Shown piece by piece: positions 18,171-27,107 of a stretch of DNA of 64,000 nt. Location of the stretch: the NCBI GenBank assembly GCA_023511995.1, contig JAIMAL010000008.1, positions 40,429 through 104,428 on the forward strand, in the 5' to 3' direction. Made by a program: the position numbers and the translations under genes. The DNA is from Burkholderiales bacterium. Lineage in GTDB: Bacteria > Pseudomonadota > Gammaproteobacteria > Burkholderiales > Thiobacteraceae. Numbering within the stretch: position 1 is the first letter of the stretch; every line of letters starts with the position of its first letter. The notes beneath the pieces are model-generated. The model had not been told where the DNA came from, searched no databases, and worked only from the letters and a program-made list of their open reading frames with translations.

Positions 18171-19376
18171 TCACCCCTTCCCCGTCACCCACAACCCGAC
18201 CTGCCGCGCAATGTGCAGTTCCTCGTTGGTGCGGATGACCAGCACCCGCACGGGCTGGCCGGCTTGCTGGATTTCCGCCACCTCCCCCAGGGGGGCCGTG
18301 TTGGCCGCCTCGTCGAGGGCAATGCCCAGGCCCTCCAGTCCCGCACAGGCCAGGCTGCGCACCCGCGGCGCGTTTTCCCCCACACCGGCGGTGAAGACCA
18401 GGGCATCGACGCGGCCCAGCACGGCCAGGTAGGCCCCGATGTATTTGCGGATGCGATAGGTGTACACCTCGAGGGCGAGCCGGGCGGCGGCATCCCCGTC
18501 TGCCGCGCGGGCAAGGATTTCCCGCATGTCATTGACGCCCGCGAGTCCCTTGAGGCCGCATTCGTGATTGAGGGCATGATCGAGGCCGGCCCAGCCAAGA
18601 CCACTCACCCGCTCCATGTGCAGGGGCACGGCGGGGTCCAGATCGCCGCTGCGGGTCCCCATCACCAGACCCTCGAGGGGGGTGAATCCCATGGAGGTGT
18701 CCACCGATCGCCCACCCTGGATGGCACAGGCGGACGCCCCGTTGCCCAGGTGCAGGGTGATGAGGTTGAGTTCCCCAAGGGGCTTGCCCAGATACGCGGC
18801 GGCGCGTTGCGCCACGTACTCGTGGGACAGACCGTGGAAGCCATAACGCCGCACCTGGTGCTGCCCATACCAGGCATCCGGGACGGCATAGCGGAAGGCC
18901 CGTTCCGGCAGGGTGTGGTGGAACGCGGTGTCGAAGGCCGCCACCTGCGGCACCTCCGGCCAGGTCTGGCGGGCAAGCCGGATGCCAACGAGGTTGGCCG
19001 GATTGTGCAGCGGAGCGAGCACCGCCAACGCCTCGATGCGCGCCTCCACCTCGGCGTCGATGGGCACAGCACCGTGGAAGTCCTCGCCGCCGTGCACCAC
19101 CCGATGGCCGATGGCAAGGAGGCGATGGTGCGTGCCCGCATCCAGAGCTTCCCGCATGTGGTTGAAGGCCTCGCGGTGGCTGGGGGCGACGACGCCGCGG
19201 CTTAAGCGGGAACTCACGCCGCCGACGTTGTAGCGGGTGTGGTGGTGGCAGGGGGCGGCCTCGCCGATGCGTTCGATGATGCCCTCCGCCAGCAAGGCAT
19301 CGGTGGCCACATCGAACAGGCGGTACTTGAGGGAGGAGCTGCCGCAGTTGAGGACGAGGATGGCCCCATCCATCAT
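18171..19376 (-). CDS. ackA: Acetate kinase AckA
   Basis: Interconverts acetyl phosphate plus ADP with acetate plus ATP. The 401-residue protein has the ASKHA signatures LVLNCGSSSLKYRLFD, GHRVVHGGEDF, AFDTAFHHTLPERAF, HLGNGASACAIQGGRSVDTS and FTAGVGENAPRVR. It is 10 bp downstream of the phosphoketolase gene, so the pair can turn sugar phosphates into acetyl phosphate and then acetate plus ATP. No pta (phosphotransacetylase) is seen in the window. Confidence 0.95.
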   Translation of the reverse strand: MMDGAILVLNCGSSSLKYRLFDVATDALLAEGIIERIGEAAPCHHHTRYNVGGVSSRLSRGVVAPSHREAFNHMREALDAGTHHRLLAIGHRVVHGGEDFHGAVPIDAEVEARIEALAVLAPLHNPANLVGIRLARQTWPEVPQVAAFDTAFHHTLPERAFRYAVPDAWYGQHQVRRYGFHGLSHEYVAQRAAAYLGKPLGELNLITLHLGNGASACAIQGGRSVDTSMGFTPLEGLVMGTRSGDLDPAVPLHMERVSGLGWAGLDHALNHECGLKGLAGVNDMREILARAADGDAAARLALEVYTYRIRKYIGAYLAVLGRVDALVFTAGVGENAPRVRSLACAGLEGLGIALDEAANTAPLGEVAEIQQAGQPVRVLVIRTNEELHIARQVGLWVTGKG

Positions 19377-19386
19377 CGTGCCCCCT

Positions 19387-21759
19387 TCACCCCGGCCAGT
19401 GCCAGTCGGCGATTTCCGGCGGGTCCACGCCGTGTTCCAAGGCGTGCTGCCGGTAGGTGAACTGGAGATTGCGCATCTGCTGTTTGACGTGGGCGCCGAT
19501 CACGGTCAGGCGCGGCACGCGGTCGATGACATCCACCACCAGGCTGAAGCGATCGATTTCATTGAGCATGGCCAGTTCCAGCGGTGTGTTGATGCTTCCC
19601 TTCTCCTTGTAGCCGCGCACGTGCAGGTTGCGGTGATTGGTGCGGCGGTAGGCCAGCCGATGGATGAGCCAGGGATAACCGTGGAAGTTGAAGATGATGG
19701 GCTTGTCCCGGGTGAACAGGCTGTCGAAGTCGCGGTCGCTCAGACCATGGGGATGTTCCGTGTTGGGGGTGAGAGTGAAGAGGTCCACCACATTGACGAA
19801 GCGGATGCGCAGATCGGGGAAATATTGCCGCAGCAGGGCGGTGGCGGCCAGCGCCTCCTGGGTGGGAATGTCGCCGCAGGCGGCCATGACCACGTCCGGC
19901 TCGGCCCCGGCGTCGGTGCTTGCCCACTCCCAGATACCGATGCCCTGGGCACAGTGACGCAAGGCGCTTTCCATGTCCAGATACTGCAGATGGTTCTGCT
20001 TGTCGGCGACGATGACGTTGATGCGGTTGGTGGTGGCAAGACAGTGATTCGCCACGGCCAGCAGGCAGTTGGCATCCGGCGGCAGATAGATGCGCACCAC
20101 GCGGGGGCTCTTGGTCACCACCACATCGAGGAAGCCCGGATCCTGATGGGTGAAGCCGTTGTGGTCCTGCCGCCAGACGGTGGAAGTGATGAGCAGGTTG
20201 AGGGAGGAGATGGGCGACCGCCAGGGAATGTCGGCGGCGATCTCCAGCCACTTGGCGTGCTGGTTGAACATGGAATCGATGACGTGGGCGAACGCCTCGT
20301 AGGTGGAGAGGAAACCATGGCGCCCGGTGAGCAGATAACCTTCCAGCCAGCCCTCCAGGGTATGCTCGGAGAGCACCTCCATGACCCGGCCATCGGCAGC
20401 CAGCTCGCCACCGTCCGCATCCTCCGGCCGCAGTTCCAGCCACATCTTCTTCGCCGCCTCGTACACGGCGTCGAGGCGGTTGGAGGTGGTCTCGTCGGGA
20501 CCGAAGATGCGGAAGTTGTCGGGGTTTTTGCGCAGCACATCCCGCAGGAACGCCCCCAGGGGGCGCGTCGTCTCCGCCCGCACCGCGCCCGGCGCCGGCA
20601 CCTTCACCGCGTAGTCGCGCACCTCCGGCAGCCGCAAAACGCGGCGCAGCCGGCCACCATTGGCGTGGGGGTTGGCGCTCATGCGCCGCTCCCCCCGCGG
20701 GGCGAGCGCAGCAAGCCTGGGATCGAGGCGTCCCTTTGCATCGAACAGCTCCTCCGGGCGGTAGCTCTTGAGCCACGCTTCCAGCGCGGCAAGCCGGGCA
20801 GGATTTTCCCGCACCTGGGTGAGGGGCACCTGATGGGCGCGCCAGGATCCTTCCACCCGATGCCCGTCTACTTCCCGGGGGCCGGTCCAGCCTTTGGGGC
20901 TGACCAGCACCACCATGGGCCAGGCGGGCCGCGTTACCCTGTTGCGGCGCCTCGCCTCGTTCTGGATGGCGCGAATCTCCAGCACACAGCGTTCCAGGGT
21001 CTCGGCCATGGCGCGATGCATGGCCATGGGTTCGTCGCCTTCGACGAAATGGGGCGTTAAGCCATAGCCTCTGAGGAGGAGAGTGAGTTCCTCGCGGGGC
21101 AGGCGGGCGAGCACGGTGGGGTTGTTGATCTTGTATCCGTTGAGATGCAGGATGGGCAGCACCGCGCCATCCCGCTGGGGATTGAGGAATTTGTTGCCAT
21201 GCCAGGCGGTGGCGAGCGGCCCGGTTTCCGCCTCCCCATCCCCTACCGCCACCGCCACCAGCAGGTCCGGGTTGTCGAAGGCGGCGCCGAAGGCATGGGC
21301 GAGGCTGTAGCCCAACTCGCCCCCTTCATGGATGGAGCCCGGCAGTTCCGGCGTGCAATGACTGCCCACACCCCCCGGAAAGGAAAAGGCGCGAAAAAGG
21401 CGCCGCAACCCCTCCTCGTCCTGGGTGCAGTCGGTATGGAGCTCGGAATAGGTGCCCTCCAGATAGACCGGCGCCAGGACACCCGGCGCACCGTGTCCAG
21501 GGCCGGCGAGGAAGATGACGTTGAGGTCGTATTTGACGATGAGCCGGTTGAGGTGCACATACATGAAGGCAAGGCCGGGGCTCGACCCCCAGTGACCGAG
21601 AAGCCGCGCCTTGACGTGCTCCGGCCGCAGCGGTTCGCGCAACAGGGGATTGTCCCGCAGATAGATCATGCCGGCGGCGAGGTAATTGCAAGCCCGCCAG
21701 TAGGCGTCAAGCCGCTCGAGTTCGGCCTCGCTGGGGGGGTCAAAGGGGGGAAGCTGCAT
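19387..21759 (-). CDS. xfp: Xylulose-5-phosphate/fructose-6-phosphate phosphoketolase
   Basis: ThDP enzyme that splits xylulose-5-P or fructose-6-P with phosphate into acetyl phosphate plus glyceraldehyde-3-P or erythrose-4-P. The 790-residue protein matches the family length and shows [46 protein letters not shown], the ThDP motif [14 protein letters not shown]...HLNGYKI, and [15 protein letters not shown] C-terminal blocks. It lies directly before ackA. In an autotroph this would provide acetyl units without carbon loss. Confidence 0.95.
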   Translation of the reverse strand: MQLPPFDPPSEAELERLDAYWRACNYLAAGMIYLRDNPLLREPLRPEHVKARLLGHWGSSPGLAFMYVHLNRLIVKYDLNVIFLAGPGHGAPGVLAPVYLEGTYSELHTDCTQDEEGLRRLFRAFSFPGGVGSHCTPELPGSIHEGGELGYSLAHAFGAAFDNPDLLVAVAVGDGEAETGPLATAWHGNKFLNPQRDGAVLPILHLNGYKINNPTVLARLPREELTLLLRGYGLTPHFVEGDEPMAMHRAMAETLERCVLEIRAIQNEARRRNRVTRPAWPMVVLVSPKGWTGPREVDGHRVEGSWRAHQVPLTQVRENPARLAALEAWLKSYRPEELFDAKGRLDPRLAALAPRGERRMSANPHANGGRLRRVLRLPEVRDYAVKVPAPGAVRAETTRPLGAFLRDVLRKNPDNFRIFGPDETTSNRLDAVYEAAKKMWLELRPEDADGGELAADGRVMEVLSEHTLEGWLEGYLLTGRHGFLSTYEAFAHVIDSMFNQHAKWLEIAADIPWRSPISSLNLLITSTVWRQDHNGFTHQDPGFLDVVVTKSPRVVRIYLPPDANCLLAVANHCLATTNRINVIVADKQNHLQYLDMESALRHCAQGIGIWEWASTDAGAEPDVVMAACGDIPTQEALAATALLRQYFPDLRIRFVNVVDLFTLTPNTEHPHGLSDRDFDSLFTRDKPIIFNFHGYPWLIHRLAYRRTNHRNLHVRGYKEKGSINTPLELAMLNEIDRFSLVVDVIDRVPRLTVIGAHVKQQMRNLQFTYRQHALEHGVDPPEIADWHWPG

Positions 21760-21843
21760 GAGGGAAACTCCCAGGTTGGGCGACAGTCTGCATCGCCTTT
21801 GCGACGCGAAGATGACGTCTGCAGGATAACCGGCGCCGGCGCT

Positions 21844-23073
21844 TCAGGCCAGAAGCTCGTCCAAAAGCTCCACCCAATGGCTCACCGGAAGCGTGGTGCC
21901 GCTTTGCAGGTGCAGCAGACACCCGATGTTGGCGGTGACGATGCGCGCCGGCCCTCCGCTCGTCAAGGCGGCGACCTTGTTGGCAAGAAGCCGCTGGGAG
22001 AGGTTCCGCTGCAGCAGCGAATAGGTACCCGCCGAACCGCAACAGAGATGCGCATCGGGCGTGGGCGTAAGGGGAATGCCGGCAAGCTCCAGGATGCGCT
22101 CGATGAGGCCGTTGAGTTTCTGCCCATGCTGCAGGGTGCAGGGGGTGTGCACCGCCACCGGCGGCGGTTTGCGCCGCGTAGCCGCGAGCAGCCCGGCCAA
22201 GCGGGTCCTTTCCGCCCACACCACTTCCGCAATGTCGCGGGTGTGTTCGGCGATGCGCCGCGCCTTCTCGCCATATTCCGGGCAGGTGCGCAGGTGATGG
22301 GCATATTCCCGCACCGTCACGCCGCAGCCGCTCGCCGTCATGACGATGGCCTCCACCCCCGCCTCCAGATGGGGAAGCCAGGCATCGATGTTGCGGCGCA
22401 TGGCGGCAAGGGCCTCCTCCCGCCCGCCGGTGTGCAGCGGCAACGCCCCACAGCATCCCGCCTCCGAAGCCACGATGAGGCTGATGCCCAGGCGGTCCAG
22501 CACACGGGCAGCGGCGGCGTTGATGCCGGGGGCGGCGGCCGGCTGCACACAGCCCGCCAGCACCAGCATGCGCCGCCCATGGCGGGGAGGCGGCCAGTCT
22601 CCGGCAGGTTTGGGGCTGATCACCTGGCGCGCAAGCCGTCCAGGCAGAAACGGCCGCACCAGACGGCCGAGGCCGAGCAGCAAGGAGACACGGCGGGCAT
22701 CGACAAGGGTGGTGCGCAAAAGCCAGCGCCTGACGCGCCCTTGCAGACTGCGGCCGATTTTTTCCTCCGCTAGCGTGCGCCCGATATCCAGCAGCCGACC
22801 GTATTCCACACCGGAAGGACAGGTGGTCTCACAGGCGCGGCAGGTGAGACAGCGGTCCAGATGGGTGAGGGTTTTTTCCGTGGCGGCTGCGCCCTCCAGC
22901 ATCTGCTTCATGAGGTAGATGCGCCCGCGCGGACTGTCCAGCTCATCGCCGAGGAGCTGATAGGTGGGGCAGGTGGCAAGGCAGAAACCGCAATGCACAC
23001 AGGTGCGCAGAATGCGGTCGGCCTCCCGGCCTTCCGGCGTATCGCGAATGAAATCGGCGAGATTCGTCTGCAT
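21844..23073 (-). CDS. glcF: Glycolate oxidase iron-sulfur subunit GlcF
   Basis: Electron-carrying subunit of the membrane-associated glycolate dehydrogenase GlcDEF. The 409-residue protein has two 4Fe-4S clusters, CVHCGFCLATCPTY and CLTCRACETTCPSGVEYG, and two cysteine-rich CCG domains (EAGCCGALPLHTG and HLCCGSAGTYSLL). Length and order are those of GlcF. It follows glcE by 44 bp in a glcD-glcE-glcF run. Confidence 0.95.
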   Translation of the reverse strand: MQTNLADFIRDTPEGREADRILRTCVHCGFCLATCPTYQLLGDELDSPRGRIYLMKQMLEGAAATEKTLTHLDRCLTCRACETTCPSGVEYGRLLDIGRTLAEEKIGRSLQGRVRRWLLRTTLVDARRVSLLLGLGRLVRPFLPGRLARQVISPKPAGDWPPPRHGRRMLVLAGCVQPAAAPGINAAAARVLDRLGISLIVASEAGCCGALPLHTGGREEALAAMRRNIDAWLPHLEAGVEAIVMTASGCGVTVREYAHHLRTCPEYGEKARRIAEHTRDIAEVVWAERTRLAGLLAATRRKPPPVAVHTPCTLQHGQKLNGLIERILELAGIPLTPTPDAHLCCGSAGTYSLLQRNLSQRLLANKVAALTSGGPARIVTANIGCLLHLQSGTTLPVSHWVELLDELLA

Positions 23074-23117
23074 GGCGGTTCAGTGGGGATAGCCCAACAA
23101 GGCGCAAGGCGGCATCG

Positions 23118-24179
23118 TCAGAAGTCCGGATACAGCCGGCCCGGGTTGAAAATCCCCTGGGGATCGAACACCTGTTTGACCCGCCGGTGCAGAGCCAGCA
23201 GAGCCGGGGGCAGGGGCTCAAAGACGGGCACGTCCTTGCGTTCGGAACGGAACAGGGTGGCATGACCGCCGGCCGCCCGCGCCGCCGCCCGCACGGCTGG
23301 CGCGCCTTCGTCGGTGAACAGCCAACGAAGCGCCCCGCCCCATTCCACGAGCTGTCGCCCCGGCACGTCGAAGGCGGCGGTGGAGGGCAGGCTCACCCGC
23401 CACAAGGGGCGGGGATCGCGGAAAAAATTGGCGGTGTGTTCGCGGATGCCCCGCCAGAATTCCTCCCCCGCCGAAAGCACCTGGCCGCCCAGACGTTGGC
23501 GCGCGGCGCGCACCGCGGCCTCCGCGCCCGACAGTCGCACACTCAGCACGTGGTCGTGGTAACAGGTGGCGGAAAGGGGCAGCGGTTCGCCCGCCCAGCG
23601 GTTCATCCGGCTGACCGCCTCGCTCTCATTCATTTCCAGTTGCAGGGTGAGCTCCGCCGCCGGCCGCGGCAGCACCTTAAGGGAGACTTCGAGAATCAGG
23701 CCCAGGGTGCCCAAGGCGCCCGTCACCAGACGGGAAACGTCGTAGCCGGCAACGTTTTTCATCACCTGCCCGCCAAAGCGCAGGACATCCCCCCGGCCGT
23801 CCATGAGCACCACGCCCAGCACGAAATCCCGCACGGCCCCGGTGTAGGGCCGCCGCGGGCCGGATAGCCCGCTGGCCACGCAGCCGCCCAGGGTGGCACG
23901 GGGACCGAAATGGGGCGGCTCGAAGGGCAGCATCTGGTTTTCCGCCGCGAGCACCGCTTCGATTTCCGCAAGGGGTGTGCCCGCCCGCGCGGTGATCACC
24001 AGCTCTTCCGGCGCGTAATCCACCACCCCGGTGAAGCGACTGGTATCCAGCACCTCGCCCCGCGGCGGCCCGCCGTAGAAATCCTTGCTTCCCGAGCCGC
24101 GGATGCGCACCGGTCGCCGGCGGCTTCCGGCCTGGCGGATGGCCTCGGCGAATTGTTCCCGCAGCTCGTTCGTGTCCAC
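23118..24179 (-). CDS. glcE: Glycolate oxidase FAD-binding subunit GlcE
   Basis: Second flavin-binding subunit of glycolate dehydrogenase. The 353-residue protein begins with GTG at 24177-24179 (MDTNELREQFAEAIRQAG), has the FAD-binding blocks VRIRGSGSKDFYGG, TLGGCVASGLSGPRRPYTG and VMKNVAGYDVSRLVTGALGT, and ends with the VFDPQGIFNPGRLYPDF motif. The open frame extends far upstream into glcD, but the GTG has an AAGG site and matches the family start. Confidence 0.93.
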   Translation of the reverse strand: MDTNELREQFAEAIRQAGSRRRPVRIRGSGSKDFYGGPPRGEVLDTSRFTGVVDYAPEELVITARAGTPLAEIEAVLAAENQMLPFEPPHFGPRATLGGCVASGLSGPRRPYTGAVRDFVLGVVLMDGRGDVLRFGGQVMKNVAGYDVSRLVTGALGTLGLILEVSLKVLPRPAAELTLQLEMNESEAVSRMNRWAGEPLPLSATCYHDHVLSVRLSGAEAAVRAARQRLGGQVLSAGEEFWRGIREHTANFFRDPRPLWRVSLPSTAAFDVPGRQLVEWGGALRWLFTDEGAPAVRAAARAAGGHATLFRSERKDVPVFEPLPPALLALHRRVKQVFDPQGIFNPGRLYPDF

Positions 24180-24258
24180 AAAAAGCCTTTTCCAGGGACT
24201 CCGCCGCGTACACGCGCTCAACCCCCGTTCCGCGTGTGCGCCGCGGTGAAATCGCCCT

Positions 24259-25713
24259 TCAAAACCTCGGAATGTCCGGATGGCGCAGCCTGCCGCCGTG
24301 CACATGCATGGCGCCGAATTCCGCGCAGCGGTGCAGGGTGGGCACCGCCTTGCCCGGGTTGAGGAGGCCCTTGGCGTCCCAGGCCTCTTTGATGCCATGG
24401 AAGATCGAGAGCTCCTTCGGCCTGAACTGCACACACATCTGATCGATCTTTTCCACGCCCACGCCGTGCTCACCGGTGATGGTACCGCCGGCCTCGACAC
24501 AGACTTCCAGAATTTTGCCGCCGAAGGCCTCCGCCCGTTCCAGTTCCCCCGGCCGGTTGGCGTCGTAGAGGATGAGGGGATGCAGGTTGCCATCCCCGGC
24601 ATGGAAGACATTGGCCACCGCCAGGCCGTACTCCCGCGACAATTCGGCGATGCGCGCCAGCACCTCCGGCAGGCGCTTGCGGGGAATGGTGCCATCCATG
24701 CAGTAGTAATCGGGGGAGATGCGGCCGACGGCGGGGAAGGCGGCCTTGCGTCCCGCCCACAGCCGCGCCCGTTCCGCCTCGTCCGCCGCCACCCGCAGCC
24801 GGGTGGCACCGGAGGCCCCAAGCAGCGCTCGCACCTTCTCCATTTCCTCCGCCACCTCCGCTTCCGTGCCATCCAGCTCACACAGAAGGATGGCCTCCAC
24901 ATCCAGGGGATAGCCCGCATGGACGAAGGCCTCGGCGGCATGGATGGCCGGCCGGTCCATCATTTCCAGGCCAGCGGGGACGATGCCGGCGGCGATGATG
25001 GCCCCCACCGCCGCTCCCGCCCGGGCCACGTCGTCGAAGCCGGCCATGATGACCTGCGCCCGCTGGGGGCGGGGCAGAAGCTTCACCGTGACCTCCGTGA
25101 CCACCGCGAGCATGCCCTCGCTGCCGGTGAGCAGGGCCAGGAAATCATAGCCGGGCGCGTCAAGCGCCGCGGCGCCGATGGTCAGCACCTCGCCTTCGAT
25201 GGTGATGGCCCGCAGGGCGAGGATGTTGTGGACGGTGAGCCCATACTTGAGGCAGTGCACACCGCCCGAGTTTTCCGCCACGTTGCCACCGATGGAACAG
25301 GCGATCTGGCTGGAGGGATCGGGGGCGTAATAGAGTCCGTAGGGGCGCGCCGCTTCGGAAATGGCGAGATTGCGCACGCCAGGCTGCACCCGCGCCGTGC
25401 GCGCCAGGGGGTCGATGTGAAGGATGCGGTTCAAGCGCGCAAGCGACAGCAGGACCCCCTCCTCATGGGGCAGCGCCCCGCCGGACAGTCCCGTCCCCGC
25501 GCCCCGCGCCACCACCGGCACGCCCTCTTCGTAACAGGCGCGCAGGATCGCCTGAACCTGCGCTTCGTTTTCCGGCAGGGCCACCAGCATGGGCAGGCGG
25601 CGGAAGGCGGTGAGACCATCGGTCTCGTAGGGCGCAAGCTCCTCCCGCTCCGTGAGGAGGGCATCGGGGGAAAGGAGGGCACGCAGGCGCTTGTGGATGC
25701 GGTCGGATTTCAA
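24259..25713 (-). CDS. glcD: Glycolate oxidase catalytic subunit GlcD
   Basis: FAD-linked oxidase of the VAO/PCMH family that converts glycolate (and D-lactate) to glyoxylate. The 484-residue protein shows the FAD loop VARGAGTGLSGGALP, CSIGGNVAENSGGVHCLKYG, the substrate-domain motif HAGDGNLHP, and TGEHGVGVEK. The start is TTG at 25711-25713; an in-frame TAG lies three codons upstream, so no earlier start is possible. No good ribosome site precedes it, hinting at weak or coupled translation. Confidence 0.94.
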   Translation of the reverse strand: MKSDRIHKRLRALLSPDALLTEREELAPYETDGLTAFRRLPMLVALPENEAQVQAILRACYEEGVPVVARGAGTGLSGGALPHEEGVLLSLARLNRILHIDPLARTARVQPGVRNLAISEAARPYGLYYAPDPSSQIACSIGGNVAENSGGVHCLKYGLTVHNILALRAITIEGEVLTIGAAALDAPGYDFLALLTGSEGMLAVVTEVTVKLLPRPQRAQVIMAGFDDVARAGAAVGAIIAAGIVPAGLEMMDRPAIHAAEAFVHAGYPLDVEAILLCELDGTEAEVAEEMEKVRALLGASGATRLRVAADEAERARLWAGRKAAFPAVGRISPDYYCMDGTIPRKRLPEVLARIAELSREYGLAVANVFHAGDGNLHPLILYDANRPGELERAEAFGGKILEVCVEAGGTITGEHGVGVEKIDQMCVQFRPKELSIFHGIKEAWDAKGLLNPGKAVPTLHRCAEFGAMHVHGGRLRHPDIPRF

Positions 25714-25778
25714 AGGGGCCTACACCACGAAGGAGGCGGCAACACGGCGGAATACCGGAAAACTTCCGTGCGCCGCGG

Positions 25779-27086
25779 TCAACAGGGCTTTCGCAGGCGA
25801 TTGTACACCGTCACCAAAGCCTGCTCGTCGCCCACGTTGCCGGGGAAGATCACCACCGGGATGCCCGCCAGGCGCGGATGATCCGGGGGTGTCAGCACCA
25901 CCGAACAGCCGGGCAGAATCTGGCCGACGATGCGCGCGGCGGCAAGTTCAAGCCCCTTGGCGAGCATGTCGTTGGAGGTGATGCCTCCCTTGCTGATGAT
26001 GAAGCCGATGGTCGGCGGCAGACGATGCACCACGCTCATGAGGAAATCCGAAACCTCCTCGCCGAAACGGAGACGCGCCGCGGTATCCGGGAAATGCCGT
26101 TCCACCCGCGAGGTATAGACCACCGGCGTCTCACCCTTGCCATGGGCGGCCAGCACCCGGGAGACGACCTCCTCGAGGAGGGATTCCGCCGCCTCCGGCA
26201 GCCGGGTCACATCCACCTCCACCGGCACGATGCCCGGCTCCCGCAGAAGGCGCTCGAGCTGTTCGGTGGTTTTTTTCACGTGGGAACCCACCACCACGAT
26301 GCCCGGCCGGCCTTCCTTCACGTACTGGCCCATGCGCTCGGGGGGGACCGGCTGCGGCGGCAGCCGCGCAAGCGCCGTGAGCCAACTGGCCGCGCTGCGG
26401 AAGAGGAAGCGCTTGCCGTGCTCCACTGCGGCGAGGACCTCGTCGGCGAACATGTCGAGGTCCTGCTGCCGTTCCGCATCCACGACGCAGCACGCATTGT
26501 CGGAAAGGGACATCAGCTTGTCATAGGTGGCGCCGCTGCGGATTTCCTCGAGGGCGAAATGCACCACCTCGTCGGCTCGGATGCGGCCATGGGTCTTTTC
26601 CTCCACGTAGGCCGGCAGATAGCTGTGCTGGTAGCCGAACACGGAATCTTTGGCGAACTCGGTCTCGTGGGCGGGAACCGCCTTGTCGCCGATGCGCACG
26701 TAGTGGATGCCGCGCACGGTGAAACGTCCCCCCTCGAAGAAGGCGGGAATCAGGAAATGGGCGTCGAAGGGCCCGAGGACCTTGGCCATGACGTCGGTTT
26801 CCACCGGATAGTGGCCGCGCAGGGTGGAGTCGGAGCGGGAGACGTAGAGCACCGGCCGGTCGAAACCCACCAGCGCCTCCTTGAGGTTGTGACAGACCTC
26901 CCAGGTCACTTCCGCGGCCTGTTCGGCGTCCATGGCGCGGGTGTTGGTGAGGATGAAGAAGATGGGCGAGGCATCCTCGAGCCCCAACCGCAGCGTGTCC
27001 CCATCCCAGCGGGTGAGCAAAAGGCAACTGTGCACCGTCTGCGAGCCGGTGGGATCGTCGTCGAGAACGATGATTTTCGGTTGCAT
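25779..27086 (-). CDS. Four-carbon acid sugar kinase family protein (DUF1537/OtnK-like)
   Basis: A 435-residue ATP-dependent kinase of the DUF1537 family. Characterised members phosphorylate D-threonate, L-threonate or D-erythronate. It has the N-terminal LDDDPTGSQTVHSCLLL, the SRSDSTLRGHYP substrate loop, HFLIPAFFEGGRFTV, and the C-terminal ATP-binding segment SKGGITSNDML...PGCSVV. The usual partners (PdxA2-type dehydrogenase, OtnC/OtnI) are absent. It is 21 bp after the transketolase-like gene and 65 bp before glcD, so a role in C2/C4 acid metabolism is inferred; its substrate is unknown. Confidence 0.85.
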   Translation of the reverse strand: MQPKIIVLDDDPTGSQTVHSCLLLTRWDGDTLRLGLEDASPIFFILTNTRAMDAEQAAEVTWEVCHNLKEALVGFDRPVLYVSRSDSTLRGHYPVETDVMAKVLGPFDAHFLIPAFFEGGRFTVRGIHYVRIGDKAVPAHETEFAKDSVFGYQHSYLPAYVEEKTHGRIRADEVVHFALEEIRSGATYDKLMSLSDNACCVVDAERQQDLDMFADEVLAAVEHGKRFLFRSAASWLTALARLPPQPVPPERMGQYVKEGRPGIVVVGSHVKKTTEQLERLLREPGIVPVEVDVTRLPEAAESLLEEVVSRVLAAHGKGETPVVYTSRVERHFPDTAARLRFGEEVSDFLMSVVHRLPPTIGFIISKGGITSNDMLAKGLELAAARIVGQILPGCSVVLTPPDHPRLAGIPVVIFPGNVGDEQALVTVYNRLRKPC

Positions 27087-27107
27087 GAATGTCCGCGCCC
27101 CTCGCGC

